Shown piece by piece: positions 1-9,048 of a DNA stretch of 64,000 bases. The translations under genes were made by a program, and so were the position numbers. Source of the DNA: Amycolatopsis sp. (lineage in GTDB: Bacteria; Actinomycetota; Actinomycetes; Mycobacteriales; Pseudonocardiaceae); assembly GCF_025464955.1 (NCBI RefSeq), contig NZ_JAODNM010000079.1:46731-110730 (forward strand), in the 5' to 3' direction. The notes below the pieces were generated by a model. It saw only the letters and a program-made list of their open reading frames with translations. It was not told where the DNA came from and did no database searches. Positions within the stretch are counted from its first letter, which is position 1; each line of letters opens with the position of its first letter.

Positions 1-3000
1 ATCGGAAACCGCCGACGAGCTGGGTGTTCGCGTCGGCGCCGGTGGCGACGAAGCCGGTCTGCATGAGTTTCACGCCGCGGCGGGTGACGAGCTGCGCGCG
101 GCCAGGGGGCAGCTTGCGCGGCATGGCCTCGCCGAGGAACTTGCCCTCCTCCTTGGGATAGGAGAAGACGACACCCGGGCTGCCGAGCTCCCACATCCGC
201 CGCAGCACCGGGTCGCTCAACGCCCGCATGGCACCGGAAGTGCTCCGCGCGACGATCAGGTGGAATCCGATGTAGACGCCCTGCGCGAGCAGCGACAGCA
301 GCGGATCCAGCGGCGAACCCATGCCCATGGTCAGGAGCTGGTAGTCGTCGACCACGAGGAACAGCCTCGGGCCGTCCCACCAGTCCCGCTTCTTGAGCCT
401 GTCGGCTGTGACGGTCTGGTCGGGGATGCGACCGGTGAGCGAGACGATCGCCTGCTGCGACAGCTCCTTGAGCGCCTCGCCCGTGGTCGCGTAGCCGACC
501 CGGTAAGCCGCCGGGACCTCGGCGTCGAGCTGCCTGCTCGGGTCGGCGAGCAGGATCTTCGCTTCCCCGGACGAATACCGCGCCAGCACCGACCGGATGG
601 CGAGGCGCAGCATGTTGGTCTTGCCGGTCTCGTTGTCCCCGAAGACCAGCAGATGAGGCGTGGTCTCGAAATCGTGCCAGACCGGCCACAACCGCTGTTC
701 GTCCTGGCCGAGGCAGATCTTGAGATCGCCCTCCGGGCGGGGCAGGTCGGTCATCGGCAGGGTGCCCGGCAGCATCCGGACCGCCGGCGCCCGACGGCCC
801 GGCCAGAACGTCTGGACCTCTTCGGCGACGGCCTTGGTCGCCTCGGCGAGGTCGTCGGTGGCCGAACTGCCGTCCATCCGGGGCAGGCTCGACAGGAAGT
901 GCAGACCGGCGGCGGTCATCCCGCGACCCGGCTGGTTGGGCACGGTCTTCGCCTTGCGCGAGCCGACTTCGGACTCCATCGGGTCACCCAGACGCAGTTC
1001 GAACCGGGTGCCGAGCAGGTCCCGGAGCCACGGCCGGATCTCCGACCACCGGGTCGACGCGACCGCGATGTGGAGTCCGAACGAAATCCCGCGCGAGGCG
1101 AGTTCACCGATCTTCGCTTCGAGCTCGGAGTAGTCGGTCTTGACGCTGAACCAGCCGTCGATGACCAGGAAGACGTCCCCATGCGGGTCGTCGATCTGGC
1201 CGGACTTGCGCAGCTGCCGGTAGACCTCCATCGACTCGAGGCCGCGCTCGGAGAAGATGTTCTCCCGCTTCTCCATGATCTGCAGCATTTCCTCGACCGT
1301 CCGGACCACCCGGTCGCGTTCCAGGCGCGTCGCGACCGAGCCCACGTGGGGCAGGCCGCTGATCGACATGATGCCGCCACCACCGAAGTCGAGGCCGTAG
1401 AACTGCACTTCCTCGGGGGTGTGGGTCAGGGCAAGGGAAAGCACCAGCGTCCGCAGCAGCGTGGACTTGCCGGACTGCGGCCCGCCGACCACCGCGATAT
1501 GGCCGTTGGCACCGTTGAGGTCGGCCACCAGCAGCTCGCGGATCTGCTCGAACGGCCGGTCGATCATGCCGAGCGGCACCCGCAGCCGGCCGCGCTGCGC
1601 CGGGTCCTCCACGGTCATCCCGCGGACGGGGTCCGGCAACACGCTGGGCAGCAACGAATCCAGGCTCGGCGACTCGGCCAGCGGCGGCAGCCAGACCTGG
1701 CGCGCCGCGGGTCCCGAACCGACCAGGCGATCGATGAACACGTCCGCCAGCGTCGGTCCGGTGGACTGCAGCGCGTCGGCGTGGTCGTCCTCGGATGCGG
1801 TGGCGACCTGGTCCGGGCCTTCGGGACGCAGCATGTAGAGGCTCGGCCGCGGCTGGGTGAAGAACGGGACCACCTCGCGGCTGACCCGGGCCTCCTCGGA
1901 GCCGCCGTCGCCGACCCCCGCGGGCACCGGCCCGGACACGTACGCCGCCTTGAACCGCACCAGGTTCGTGGTGTCGATCTTCAGGAAGCCGTTGCCAGGC
2001 TCGGACGGCAGCTCGTACGCGCTGGCAACCCCGATGACACTGCGGGATTCCATCGAGGAGAACGTCCGCAGCGCGATTCGGTAGGACAGATGCCCTTCGA
2101 CGCGGTGGATGCGGCCTTCGTCGAGCCGCTGCGACGCGAGCAGCAGGTGCACACCGAGACTCCGGCCCAGCCGCCCGACCGAAACGAACAGCTCCATGAA
2201 CTCGGGCTTGCTGGCCAGCAGTTCGCTGAACTCGTCGACGACGAGGAACAGGGTCGGCATGGGAGCGAGCTGCTCCCCCTGCGCGCGAGCCTTCTCGTAT
2301 TCGAACAGCGACGGGTACCCGCTGGCACGCAGCTGTTCCTGGCGCCGGACCATCTCGCCGTTCAGCGAGTCCTGCATCCGGTCGACCAGCGGCAGCTCGT
2401 CGGCGAGGTTGGTGATCATCGCCGAGGTGTGCGGCAGCCGGTCCATCCCGAGGAAGGTCGCGCCGCCCTTGAAGTCGACCAGTACGAAGTTCAGGATCTC
2501 CGAGGAATGAGTGGCGGCCAGGCCGAGCACGAGCGTGCGCAGCAGCTCGCTCTTGCCCGAACCCGTGGCGCCGATCAGCATCCCGTGCGGGCCCATCCCG
2601 CCCTGCGCGGACTCCTTGAGGTCCAGCTCGACGATCTCGCCCTCTTCGGTCACCCCGATCGGGACCGACATCCGGGCGCGTTGCACCGCCCGCGGCCGCC
2701 ACTGGGTGGCGATGTCGAAGGTGTGGACGTCCCGGATGCCGAGCAGCGCGGTGAGCCCGAAGTCGCTCTCGAGTGGACGGTCGACCAGGTCGACGGTCCC
2801 GCTGGTGCGCTTCGGAGCGAGCAGCCGCGCGAGCGCCTCGACCTGGACGACCCCGAGCTCGTCGCGCTGGGCCGAGCCGACACCGGAGCCGGCCGGGAAC
2901 TCGACGCGGTCGCCCTCGGTGGTCAGCCGCAGTACCTTCGGCCCACCGGGCATCGCGCCGGTCACGTCGAGCAGAACGACGTTGCGCAGGCCCGCGCCCA

Positions 3001-3997
3001 GCAGCCGGGAGGAGTCGGGGATCGAGGCGAGGTGCGCCACGATGACGACCATCGGCTCGGCGGCGGTCGGCACCGCCGCCTTGTCGTGGTCGTCGCGGTC
3101 GGCGACGTCCGGGCCGAGTACGTCCATCAGCTCGTCGTGGTCGGAGGCAAGCATCCGCAGCGGGCCGGCGGCGTCGCGTGACGTCGGGTGTGCGTTGTGC
3201 GGCAGCCACTTCACCCAGTCCCATTCGGGCTGAGCCGCTTCGGTGGTGAGTACCGCGATGCGGAGTTCGTCCGGGGAGTGGAAAGTGACCAGCTGGCCGA
3301 GCATCGCGCGCACCAGCGCGACCGACGAACCCGGGTCGCCGTCGAACTCGACACTGGTGAAACTGCGCAGCCCCACCGCGGTCGGGATACCCGAGAGCGT
3401 CCGGTAGGCCTCGCTGAAGCGGCGCAACGAGATCGCCGACAGCGGTTCGAGGTCTTCGATGGGCTTGGTGACCGGCGGGACGAGTTCGAGCGCCGACTGC
3501 TGCGAACCCAGGCCGATCCGTACGCGGGCGAAGTCGTCGTGGCTCACCCGGCGTTCCCACAGCCGCGGCCCCATCGCCATGGACCAGAGCGAATCCGGCG
3601 AAGGGTTGTTCCACGCGACGGCGCGACGCTGCTGCTCGGCGGTCTCGCGGGCCCGGATGCGGACCTGCGCGATGTAACGCAGGTAGTCACGCCGTTCCGC
3701 GCGCATCTTCCGCTTGCGTTCACCCGCGGACCGGGTCAGCTGCCCGAGGCTCATGGCCATCATGGAAACGCCCATGCCACCACCGAGTACGTAGGTCATC
3801 GGTGAACTGCCGGCCGCTCCGGAGAAGGACAGCACCATGACCATCGAGCCGATGCCCATCGGGAGCATCATCATCAGCGAGTTGTAGTCGCGGGCCGCGG
3901 GCTCGGCGAGCACCGGTGGCTCCTGGAGCTCTTCCTGGCCCTCCGGCCGCTCCGGTCCGGCCGCCCGCGGTCCGCGCTTGACTGTCACCGTGCTCAT
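1..3997 (-). CDS. eccC: Type VII secretion ATPase EccC (fused EccCa/EccCb), 3' end cut by window edge
   Basis: Motor ATPase of an ESX-type secretion system at the cytoplasmic membrane; it recognises WXG100 substrates and powers export. The frame is open from the ATG at 3997 (strong GGAAGGAGG site 6 bases upstream) to the left edge, about 1332 codons, close to full family length. Residues about 38-87 form two membrane segments. Three FtsK/SpoIIIE domains follow: P-loops GATGSGKS near residue 474, GGPQSGKS near 839 and a degenerate GDNETGKT near 1124. Domain 1 also has the hydrophobic VVDEFSELL Walker B. The last readable residues, TGADANTQLVGGFR, look like the usual EccC end. It lies 70 bases downstream of the PPE-like gene in the same orientation. 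Family assignment is very secure; the last few residues and the stop lie outside the window. Confidence 0.96.
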   Translation of the reverse strand, partial: MSTVTVKRGPRAAGPERPEGQEELQEPPVLAEPAARDYNSLMMMLPMGIGSMVMVLSFSGAAGSSPMTYVLGGGMGVSMMAMSLGQLTRSAGERKRKMRAERRDYLRYIAQVRIRARETAEQQRRAVAWNNPSPDSLWSMAMGPRLWERRVSHDDFARVRIGLGSQQSALELVPPVTKPIEDLEPLSAISLRRFSEAYRTLSGIPTAVGLRSFTSVEFDGDPGSSVALVRAMLGQLVTFHSPDELRIAVLTTEAAQPEWDWVKWLPHNAHPTSRDAAGPLRMLASDHDELMDVLGPDVADRDDHDKAAVPTAAEPMVVIVAHLASIPDSSRLLGAGLRNVVLLDVTGAMPGGPKVLRLTTEGDRVEFPAGSGVGSAQRDELGVVQVEALARLLAPKRTSGTVDLVDRPLESDFGLTALLGIRDVHTFDIATQWRPRAVQRARMSVPIGVTEEGEIVELDLKESAQGGMGPHGMLIGATGSGKSELLRTLVLGLAATHSSEILNFVLVDFKGGATFLGMDRLPHTSAMITNLADELPLVDRMQDSLNGEMVRRQEQLRASGYPSLFEYEKARAQGEQLAPMPTLFLVVDEFSELLASKPEFMELFVSVGRLGRSLGVHLLLASQRLDEGRIHRVEGHLSYRIALRTFSSMESRSVIGVASAYELPSEPGNGFLKIDTTNLVRFKAAYVSGPVPAGVGDGGSEEARVSREVVPFFTQPRPSLYMLRPEGPDQVATASEDDHADALQSTGPTLADVFIDRLVGSGPAARQVWLPPLAESPSLDSLLPSVLPDPVRGMTVEDPAQRGRLRVPLGMIDRPFEQIRELLVADLNGANGHIAVVGGPQSGKSTLLRTLVLSLALTHTPEEVQFYGLDFGGGGIMSISGLPHVGSVATRLERDRVVRTVEEMLQIMEKRENIFSERGLESMEVYRQLRKSGQIDDPHGDVFLVIDGWFSVKTDYSELEAKIGELASRGISFGLHIAVASTRWSEIRPWLRDLLGTRFELRLGDPMESEVGSRKAKTVPNQPGRGMTAAGLHFLSSLPRMDGSSATDDLAEATKAVAEEVQTFWPGRRAPAVRMLPGTLPMTDLPRPEGDLKICLGQDEQRLWPVWHDFETTPHLLVFGDNETGKTNMLRLAIRSVLARYSSGEAKILLADPSRQLDAEVPAAYRVGYATTGEALKELSQQAIVSLTGRIPDQTVTADRLKKRDWWDGPRLFLVVDDYQLLTMGMGSPLDPLLSLLAQGVYIGFHLIVARSTSGAMRALSDPVLRRMWELGSPGVVFSYPKEEGKFLGEAMPRKLPPGRAQLVTRRGVKLMQTGFVATGADANTQLVGGFR

Positions 3998-4067
3998 CGG
4001 TGCACCTCCTTCCCACTCATCGGATCCAGTGTCACTTCAACGTCGAGGGTCACTTCACAGTCCAGGA

Positions 4068-7000
4068 TCACTCCAAGACGCCTGACGGCTTCGAAACGGC
4101 CCGGCCCCAAGCGGAGTTGTCCTGGCTCAGGAGGTCCGCCATGGAACGTTCGGCCTCTTCGCCGTCTTCGTCCTCATCGGACTCTTCGCCGTCGGCATCC
4201 TTATCGGACGCTTCGGGTTCCGGAGGCGGGTCGTCACCGGAGCACGTGGGCCACTCTCCGTTGGAGATGACCTCGCCTTCGCCTCGCTTACGCCGCCGGT
4301 AGGTGGCCAGCTCGGCCTCCATCGGCTCGAGGTCGGCGTCGTCCTCGCGACTCCACGGTTCGTCGCTGTGCTCGACGAGGTCGAGCACGAGCACCTCCTC
4401 CGAGGTTTCGTCGGTCGACCACGCGCTTGCGGGCAGCAACCCGGGCAGGAACTCCGCTGTCCCGACGTCCCATGACGAAACGTCCTCTACGGCGTCGACC
4501 GGCCGGACCACCGGGACGCGCAACAGAGCCTCGTAGCTCTGGGACGGATACGGGGCGTCCGGGCCGTCCGCGCCTGCGCCCCCGTCCGCGCCGCCACCTG
4601 CGGCCGTGTCCGGGCCGGGGCCCTGACCTGGTGGGACAGCTTCTTCCTTGCGGTGTGCCGGGCTCACGGAAACCTCCTCCGAGTTAACGGACGCCGGGTC
4701 CGAAAGTCCCCAGCGCGGCCGGAGCGGAGCGGGTGCTTCGGTCTGCGCGGGCAAGGCCGCGAAGACCGCCGAACCGTCCACTTCGGAACTGCCGACTTCG
4801 GAACCGTCCACTTCGGACGATTCGGCCGGCGGCACGACACCCGGAGGCGCCGCTGCCGGACCCGCCCACGACGCCGTTTGGGCCGGAGGCCCTTCCCAGA
4901 CCGGGGTCAGGGCTGAGGTTGGGGCTGGGCCGGTCGCCCACGGCAAGCTCACCCCGCCCAGCAGGTTCGCCGAATCCGGCCGCTCGGTCTCGGTGCCGCC
5001 GCCGTCCGTACCAACCGCACCAGCCGGCGGCGGCAGGATCGGCACGCCGCCCGCGGGCTCGTCCGGCGTGGCCCACGACGCCGGGTTCACCGGCGGCGTG
5101 TCGGCCAGCACGTTCGGATCGCCGACCCCGGCAGGCGTAGGCCCACTGGTCCAGGCCTGGGTGACGCCGCCGAGCAGACCCGCCGAATCCGGCCGCTCCG
5201 CACCATTGCCCGCGGCCGCACCAGCACCACCGCTGCCCATGCCACCAGGCGGCATCATCGGCGTGCCAGGAGGCGCGGTGCCACCGGCGGTCGCCGTGAC
5301 CGGCGGCGGCGTCAAACCCGTCAGGCCGGTCAAGCCGGTCAAACCGGCCGGACCGTTCGTGTCGGCCGGACCACCGTTCGCGCCGACACCGGCGATGTCG
5401 CCAACGGTCGCCGTGCCGGAGGATCCGGACCCGCCACCAATGACGCCCGGCGGCGGAGCCCAGGACGCCGACTTCAGCGCGGGTGTGTCCACCAGCGAGC
5501 TCGGGTCGCCGACCCCTGGCGGCAAGGCCCCGGTCCAGGGCTTGTCCACGCCGCCGAGCAGACCGGCAGAATCCGGCCGCTCGGCACCGTTGCCCGCGGC
5601 CGCGCCGGCACCACCACCGCTGCCCATGCCACCAGGCGGCATCATCGGCGTGCCGGGAGGCGGCGTACCGCCGGCAGTCGCAGTGGCCGGCGGCGGCGTC
5701 AAACCCGTCAGCTTGTTCAAGGATGCCAAGTCGTTCGGGGCGTTGGCCGGCGCGTGCAGGTTGTCGGCCCCAGCCGAGTGGAAGCCACCCGGTGCGCTGT
5801 TCGCGCCACCCGACGATCCGGCACCGCCACCGGCATTGACCGGCGGCGGGGCCCACGACGCCGACTTCAGCGGCGGCGCGTTCAGCAGCGAGTTCGGGTC
5901 ACCGAGACCCGCAGGAGGAGGGCTGATCCAAGGCTTGTCGATCCCGCCCAGCAGACCCGCCGAATCCGGCCGCTCGGCGCTGTTGCCCGCACCGGCACCC
6001 GCACCACCGCCGCCCATACCGCCAGGCGGCATCATCGGCGGCGGCGCGGCGGCCTTGGTGTTGTCCACCGGCGGGTTCTGCAGAGCCTGCGGCAGGTTGA
6101 CCGGCTTGATCGCGTCGTTGTTCAGGCTGTTGGGCGCCGCTCCGCCACCGTGGCCGTTGATCCCGCCAGGCGCGCCACCGGTGCCACCACTGCCGGGGCC
6201 ACCGCCGATCTTGGGGCTCTGGAAGTTGCCGAGGCCCTTGGAGCCGAGCCCGTTGTTGCCGAGCCCATTGGAGCCGAGCCCATTGTTGCCGGGGCCGTTG
6301 CCGATGTTCGGGTTCTGGAAGTTGCCGAGGCCTTTCGTGCCGTCGGTGTTGTTCCCAGTGTTGTTGCCGGTGCTGTTCTTTCCGCCGACCGAGCCAGGGG
6401 GCGGCGGGATGTTCGCGCCGGTGATGGGCGGGATGTTGCCGAGGCCGCCACCGCCACCGCCACCGCTGTTCGATCCACCCGGCGGCGGGGGTGTGGTGAG
6501 GGACTTGATCCCGCCCAGTCCGTTGCCACCAGGGCCGTTGCCGCCCGGGCCGCTGCCGCCCGAGCCGTTGAGACCCGGAGGCGGTGCCACGGAAAGGTTC
6601 TGGAACGGCGGCAGGGTGCCACCACCGCCACCACCCGCGCCACCACCCGGAGGCGGCGGGATGGACGCGCTGTTGATCGGCGGCGGCGTGCCACCACCGC
6701 CACCACCACCCGAACCTCCACCCGGAGGCGGCGGGATGGACGCGCTGTTGATCGGCGGCGGCGTGTTACCTCCACCACCACCGCCACCGCTGCCACCGGG
6801 CGGCGGCGGGATGTTCGCGCCCCCGGGGGGCGGCGTGTCACCGCCGGTCGGCGGTGGCGGGATGTCGCCACCGGGCGGTGGGGTCGGGATGTTGCCCCCG
6901 CCGGGCGGCCCGGTGCCGGTCGTGTCGGGCACCGCGAGCGGCTTGACCTGGAAGCTGCTGTATTTGGTGCCCAGTTGGTCGGCGACATTCTTCATGTCGT

Positions 7001-7580
7001 CCGTCATCATCTTCACGGCTTCCGGGAACTTCGAGATGAAGGCCCGGCCGTCGGGGAGCACCGCCCCGCGCGCGATGACCTGCGCCGCGTAGTAACTGTC
7101 GATTTCCCGGATGGCGTTCTGCGCCCACTGCAGGTAGTTGGCGCTGTTCGCGAGTTGCGTCGGCACGTTTTCGGAGCCGTCACCACCGCCCGAGAGCTGA
7201 TCGACCATGCCGTCGACCTGCGCCGCCATCTTCGCCATGAGCCCCACGAACGTGGTGGCCGCGGTGCCCTTCCACGAACCGTTCTCGCCGGCGAGCGCGG
7301 CGGTCTGGTCCTTGATGGACTGGGCGATGACGGTGAGGCTCTGCTGAGCGGTGTTGAAGGTGTTGGCCGCGTCCTGCAGCGTCTGCGGATCCACGTTGCC
7401 TCTGGCCAGGTCGGCGGCGTCGCCACCGACACTCATCGAGCCACCACCGAGGACGGCCGCCTCGATCTGTTTCCAGGTCCAGCCTTGGAAGTCCGTGCCG
7501 CCGGGAGGAAGCTGGGACGGATCGACCCAGACGCCGTTGCTGTCGGTGGTGAACCCGCCGCTGTTGTTGGGGTCCGTCAT
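4068..7580 (-). CDS. PPE-like T7SS protein with WXG100-type N-terminus and long Pro/Gly-rich repeat region
   Basis: Large protein (1170 residues), probably a substrate or surface component of the adjacent T7SS. Residues about 50-220 are helical with a WxG turn (SWKGTAATTF near residue 103), as in WXG100/PPE helical hairpins. From about 225 to 520 the chain is Pro/Gly-rich and low complexity with repeated NIPPPPGG and NSASIPPPPGG blocks. Then come four copies of a module starting ERPDSAxLLGG and ending SWAxP (near residues 535, 667, 793, 865). The C-terminus is acidic (DEDEDGEE) and ends with a conserved-looking SMADLLSQDNSAWG motif. Long open frames on the opposite strand are by-products of its composition. 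No signal peptide is seen, consistent with T7SS export. Function beyond that is inference. Confidence 0.85.
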   Translation of the reverse strand: MTDPNNSGGFTTDSNGVWVDPSQLPPGGTDFQGWTWKQIEAAVLGGGSMSVGGDAADLARGNVDPQTLQDAANTFNTAQQSLTVIAQSIKDQTAALAGENGSWKGTAATTFVGLMAKMAAQVDGMVDQLSGGGDGSENVPTQLANSANYLQWAQNAIREIDSYYAAQVIARGAVLPDGRAFISKFPEAVKMMTDDMKNVADQLGTKYSSFQVKPLAVPDTTGTGPPGGGNIPTPPPGGDIPPPPTGGDTPPPGGANIPPPPGGSGGGGGGGNTPPPINSASIPPPPGGGSGGGGGGGTPPPINSASIPPPPGGGAGGGGGGTLPPFQNLSVAPPPGLNGSGGSGPGGNGPGGNGLGGIKSLTTPPPPGGSNSGGGGGGGLGNIPPITGANIPPPPGSVGGKNSTGNNTGNNTDGTKGLGNFQNPNIGNGPGNNGLGSNGLGNNGLGSKGLGNFQSPKIGGGPGSGGTGGAPGGINGHGGGAAPNSLNNDAIKPVNLPQALQNPPVDNTKAAAPPPMMPPGGMGGGGAGAGAGNSAERPDSAGLLGGIDKPWISPPPAGLGDPNSLLNAPPLKSASWAPPPVNAGGGAGSSGGANSAPGGFHSAGADNLHAPANAPNDLASLNKLTGLTPPPATATAGGTPPPGTPMMPPGGMGSGGGAGAAAGNGAERPDSAGLLGGVDKPWTGALPPGVGDPSSLVDTPALKSASWAPPPGVIGGGSGSSGTATVGDIAGVGANGGPADTNGPAGLTGLTGLTGLTPPPVTATAGGTAPPGTPMMPPGGMGSGGAGAAAGNGAERPDSAGLLGGVTQAWTSGPTPAGVGDPNVLADTPPVNPASWATPDEPAGGVPILPPPAGAVGTDGGGTETERPDSANLLGGVSLPWATGPAPTSALTPVWEGPPAQTASWAGPAAAPPGVVPPAESSEVDGSEVGSSEVDGSAVFAALPAQTEAPAPLRPRWGLSDPASVNSEEVSVSPAHRKEEAVPPGQGPGPDTAAGGGADGGAGADGPDAPYPSQSYEALLRVPVVRPVDAVEDVSSWDVGTAEFLPGLLPASAWSTDETSEEVLVLDLVEHSDEPWSREDDADLEPMEAELATYRRRKRGEGEVISNGEWPTCSGDDPPPEPEASDKDADGEESDEDEDGEEAERSMADLLSQDNSAWGRAVSKPSGVLE

Positions 7581-7647
7581 CGTTTCTCACTCCCGGAGCA
7601 CTGTCTTCGACACCGTTCGGCCACAATCGAGCAGGAAGGGGAGCTAA

Positions 7648-8175
7648 CTACCCCTTTTTGCCGAGGTTGTTGACGTCGGTGGTGACCTGGCCGAAGTAGT
7701 TGGCGTAGTCGGTCGAACTCATGTTGTTCGCGTCGTCGGCGGTGTCGTACGCCAACGCGGCTTTGGCAATCTTGTCGGACAGCGTGGTGATGGCGCCGAT
7801 CAGGCCGGACACCGCGTCCACCGACGAGGTCTTCAGATCGGTCGTCTTCTTCTCCAAGGCCACCGCGGATCGGAAACCGCCCGGCTTCACGTTGACCTCG
7901 GACAGATAGGTCTTCAGTTCCTGGAGCGGGGTTTCCAGGCTCGCCAGGTTGGTCGCGAAGGTCTTCATCGCCGCCGTGTTCACCGCCGTCACGCCTTTGC
8001 CCGGAGTGTCGCCACCAGGGACCGCCGGCGGCTGCGCCACGTCGCCCCGGCCGGTGAACGTCCCGCCCCCGTCCGGGATCGAGTGGTCACCCGACGAGTT
8101 GAACGGACCGGCCGGCGGGGGCGGCGGGTTGTTGGACGACGAGTTCGGATTCGCAACGCTCGCTGTTTCACCCAT
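7648..8175 (-). CDS. T7SS-associated helical protein with Pro-rich N-terminus
   Basis: 175 residues. The first 65 are disordered and Pro/Gly/Asn-rich; the rest is two or three amphipathic helices (roughly residues 65-100 and 115-170) like an ESX-type hairpin but without a recognisable WxG turn. It lies between the WXG100 gene and the PPE-like gene in the same direction, so a partner or co-secreted protein of the PPE-like product is the likely role. ATG at 8175 has a GAGGATG site about 10 bases upstream. I do not recognise a named family. Confidence 0.8.
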   Translation of the reverse strand: MGETASVANPNSSSNNPPPPPAGPFNSSGDHSIPDGGGTFTGRGDVAQPPAVPGGDTPGKGVTAVNTAAMKTFATNLASLETPLQELKTYLSEVNVKPGGFRSAVALEKKTTDLKTSSVDAVSGLIGAITTLSDKIAKAALAYDTADDANNMSSTDYANYFGQVTTDVNNLGKKG

Positions 8176-8313
8176 TGTTCACACATCCTCAACTTCTGTT
8201 TTCACGACCGGGCTGTTTTCACGACCAAGAAATGCGGGTCTGCGCACCAGACCCGGTGTTCACCGAAGAGGGCGCGATCCGCGCCACCCGAAGGAGTGAC
8301 ACGGTGACTAGTT

Positions 8314-8351
8314 CGGGGGTGTCGAGACGAAAAGTGGACTCGACACCCCCG
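8314..8351 (-). terminator. Strong hairpin downstream of the WXG100 pair
   Basis: A perfect 13-bp inverted repeat, CGGGGGTGTCGAG at 8314-8326 and its complement at 8339-8351, with a 12-base loop, 21 bases past the stop of the 99-residue WXG100 gene. There is no U-tract, as is common in actinobacteria. It probably terminates or attenuates transcription so that the two small substrates are made in excess over the downstream T7SS genes. Confidence 0.7.
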
Positions 8352-8371
8352 GGCGGAACGCGGCCTGGAAC

Positions 8372-8671
8372 TCAGCTGCCGCTGGCGAAGATCTTCGAGT
8401 TCGAGTTCTCGGCGTCGACGAGCGTCGTGTTGATGTTCTCCAGCGTCTGCCGCGCCGCGTCCACCGCCCGGGGCAGGGCCTGGGCGACCTGGTAGCAGAT
8501 CGCGTAGGTCGAGTTGTACTCGTCCTTGGCAGAGCCGACCCAATAGTCCAGCTGGGACTGGGTCTGGGAGTTCATGTCCTCGAGGATCTGGGTGATCTGC
8601 GCGGCGTGGGCCTTGGCCTCCGAAACGGCCTGGTCCATACCCGGGAAGGAAACTTCATACTGACCGGTCAC
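8372..8671 (-). CDS. WXG100 family T7SS substrate (EsxA-like)
   Basis: 99 residues, the typical length of the family. A helix-turn-helix hairpin with the WxG signature (YWVGSAKDEY near residue 44) in the turn. It forms a tandem pair with the upstream 111-residue WXG100 gene, as in esxBA loci, and the two products would form a heterodimer exported by EccC. The C-terminal YxxxD/E-type signal is not obvious. Same orientation as EccC; the hairpin at 8314-8351 follows. Confidence 0.93.
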   Translation of the reverse strand: MTGQYEVSFPGMDQAVSEAKAHAAQITQILEDMNSQTQSQLDYWVGSAKDEYNSTYAICYQVAQALPRAVDAARQTLENINTTLVDAENSNSKIFASGS

Positions 8672-8712
8672 TGCGAATTCCTTTCAAGTACGAGCTGGTG
8701 GACGAGCCTGGA

Positions 8713-9048
8713 TCAGAAGCCTTGAAGCCCGCCGCCCATGCTGGACGCGGCCGACTTCGCCGCCGAGGTGACGGTGTCGTCGTGGTGGTCGTAGTTGGTG
8801 GCGGCCGAGGTGACGTCCGTCGAGAGCTGCTTGAGCTTGTTGATGATCTTGTCGCACTCGGCGTAGAACTCCTGCATCGCACCGTCGAACGTCTGCGACG
8901 CGGTGCCCTTCCAGGTGCTCATCAGCGTCTCGATGGTGGTCCGGACCTGGCCTTCCTGGGTCTTGACCTGGTCCGCGTGGTCACTGATGGTGGCCGCGCC
9001 CTGGCGCATGATCTGGGTATTGACCTTGGCGTTGCTTGAGCCTGCCAT
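8713..9048 (-). CDS. WXG100 family T7SS substrate (EsxB-like)
   Basis: 111 residues from the ATG at 9048, chosen over an in-frame start at 9129 because AGGAGG lies 6 bases upstream and the product then has family length. The WxG motif is STWKGTASQTF near residue 46, followed by a second helix with EFYAECDKI. First gene of the T7SS operon here; the promoter must lie in 9049-9400. Probable partner of the 99-residue protein. Confidence 0.93.
   Translation of the reverse strand: MAGSSNAKVNTQIMRQGAATISDHADQVKTQEGQVRTTIETLMSTWKGTASQTFDGAMQEFYAECDKIINKLKQLSTDVTSAATNYDHHDDTVTSAAKSAASSMGGGLQGF

Noticed and set aside
260..3181. 973-codon plus-strand open frame
   Set aside because: Antisense to eccC; codon bias and His/Arg/Asp-rich composition are typical of a shadow in high-GC DNA, with no family motif.
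1104..3614. 836-codon minus-strand open frame
   Set aside because: Wrong frame inside eccC; the real EccC frame carries the three P-loop domains.
4648..7673. 814- and 639-codon plus-strand frames opposite the PPE-like gene
   Set aside because: Mirror of the Pro/Gly-rich coding sequence; no start signals and no independent domain.
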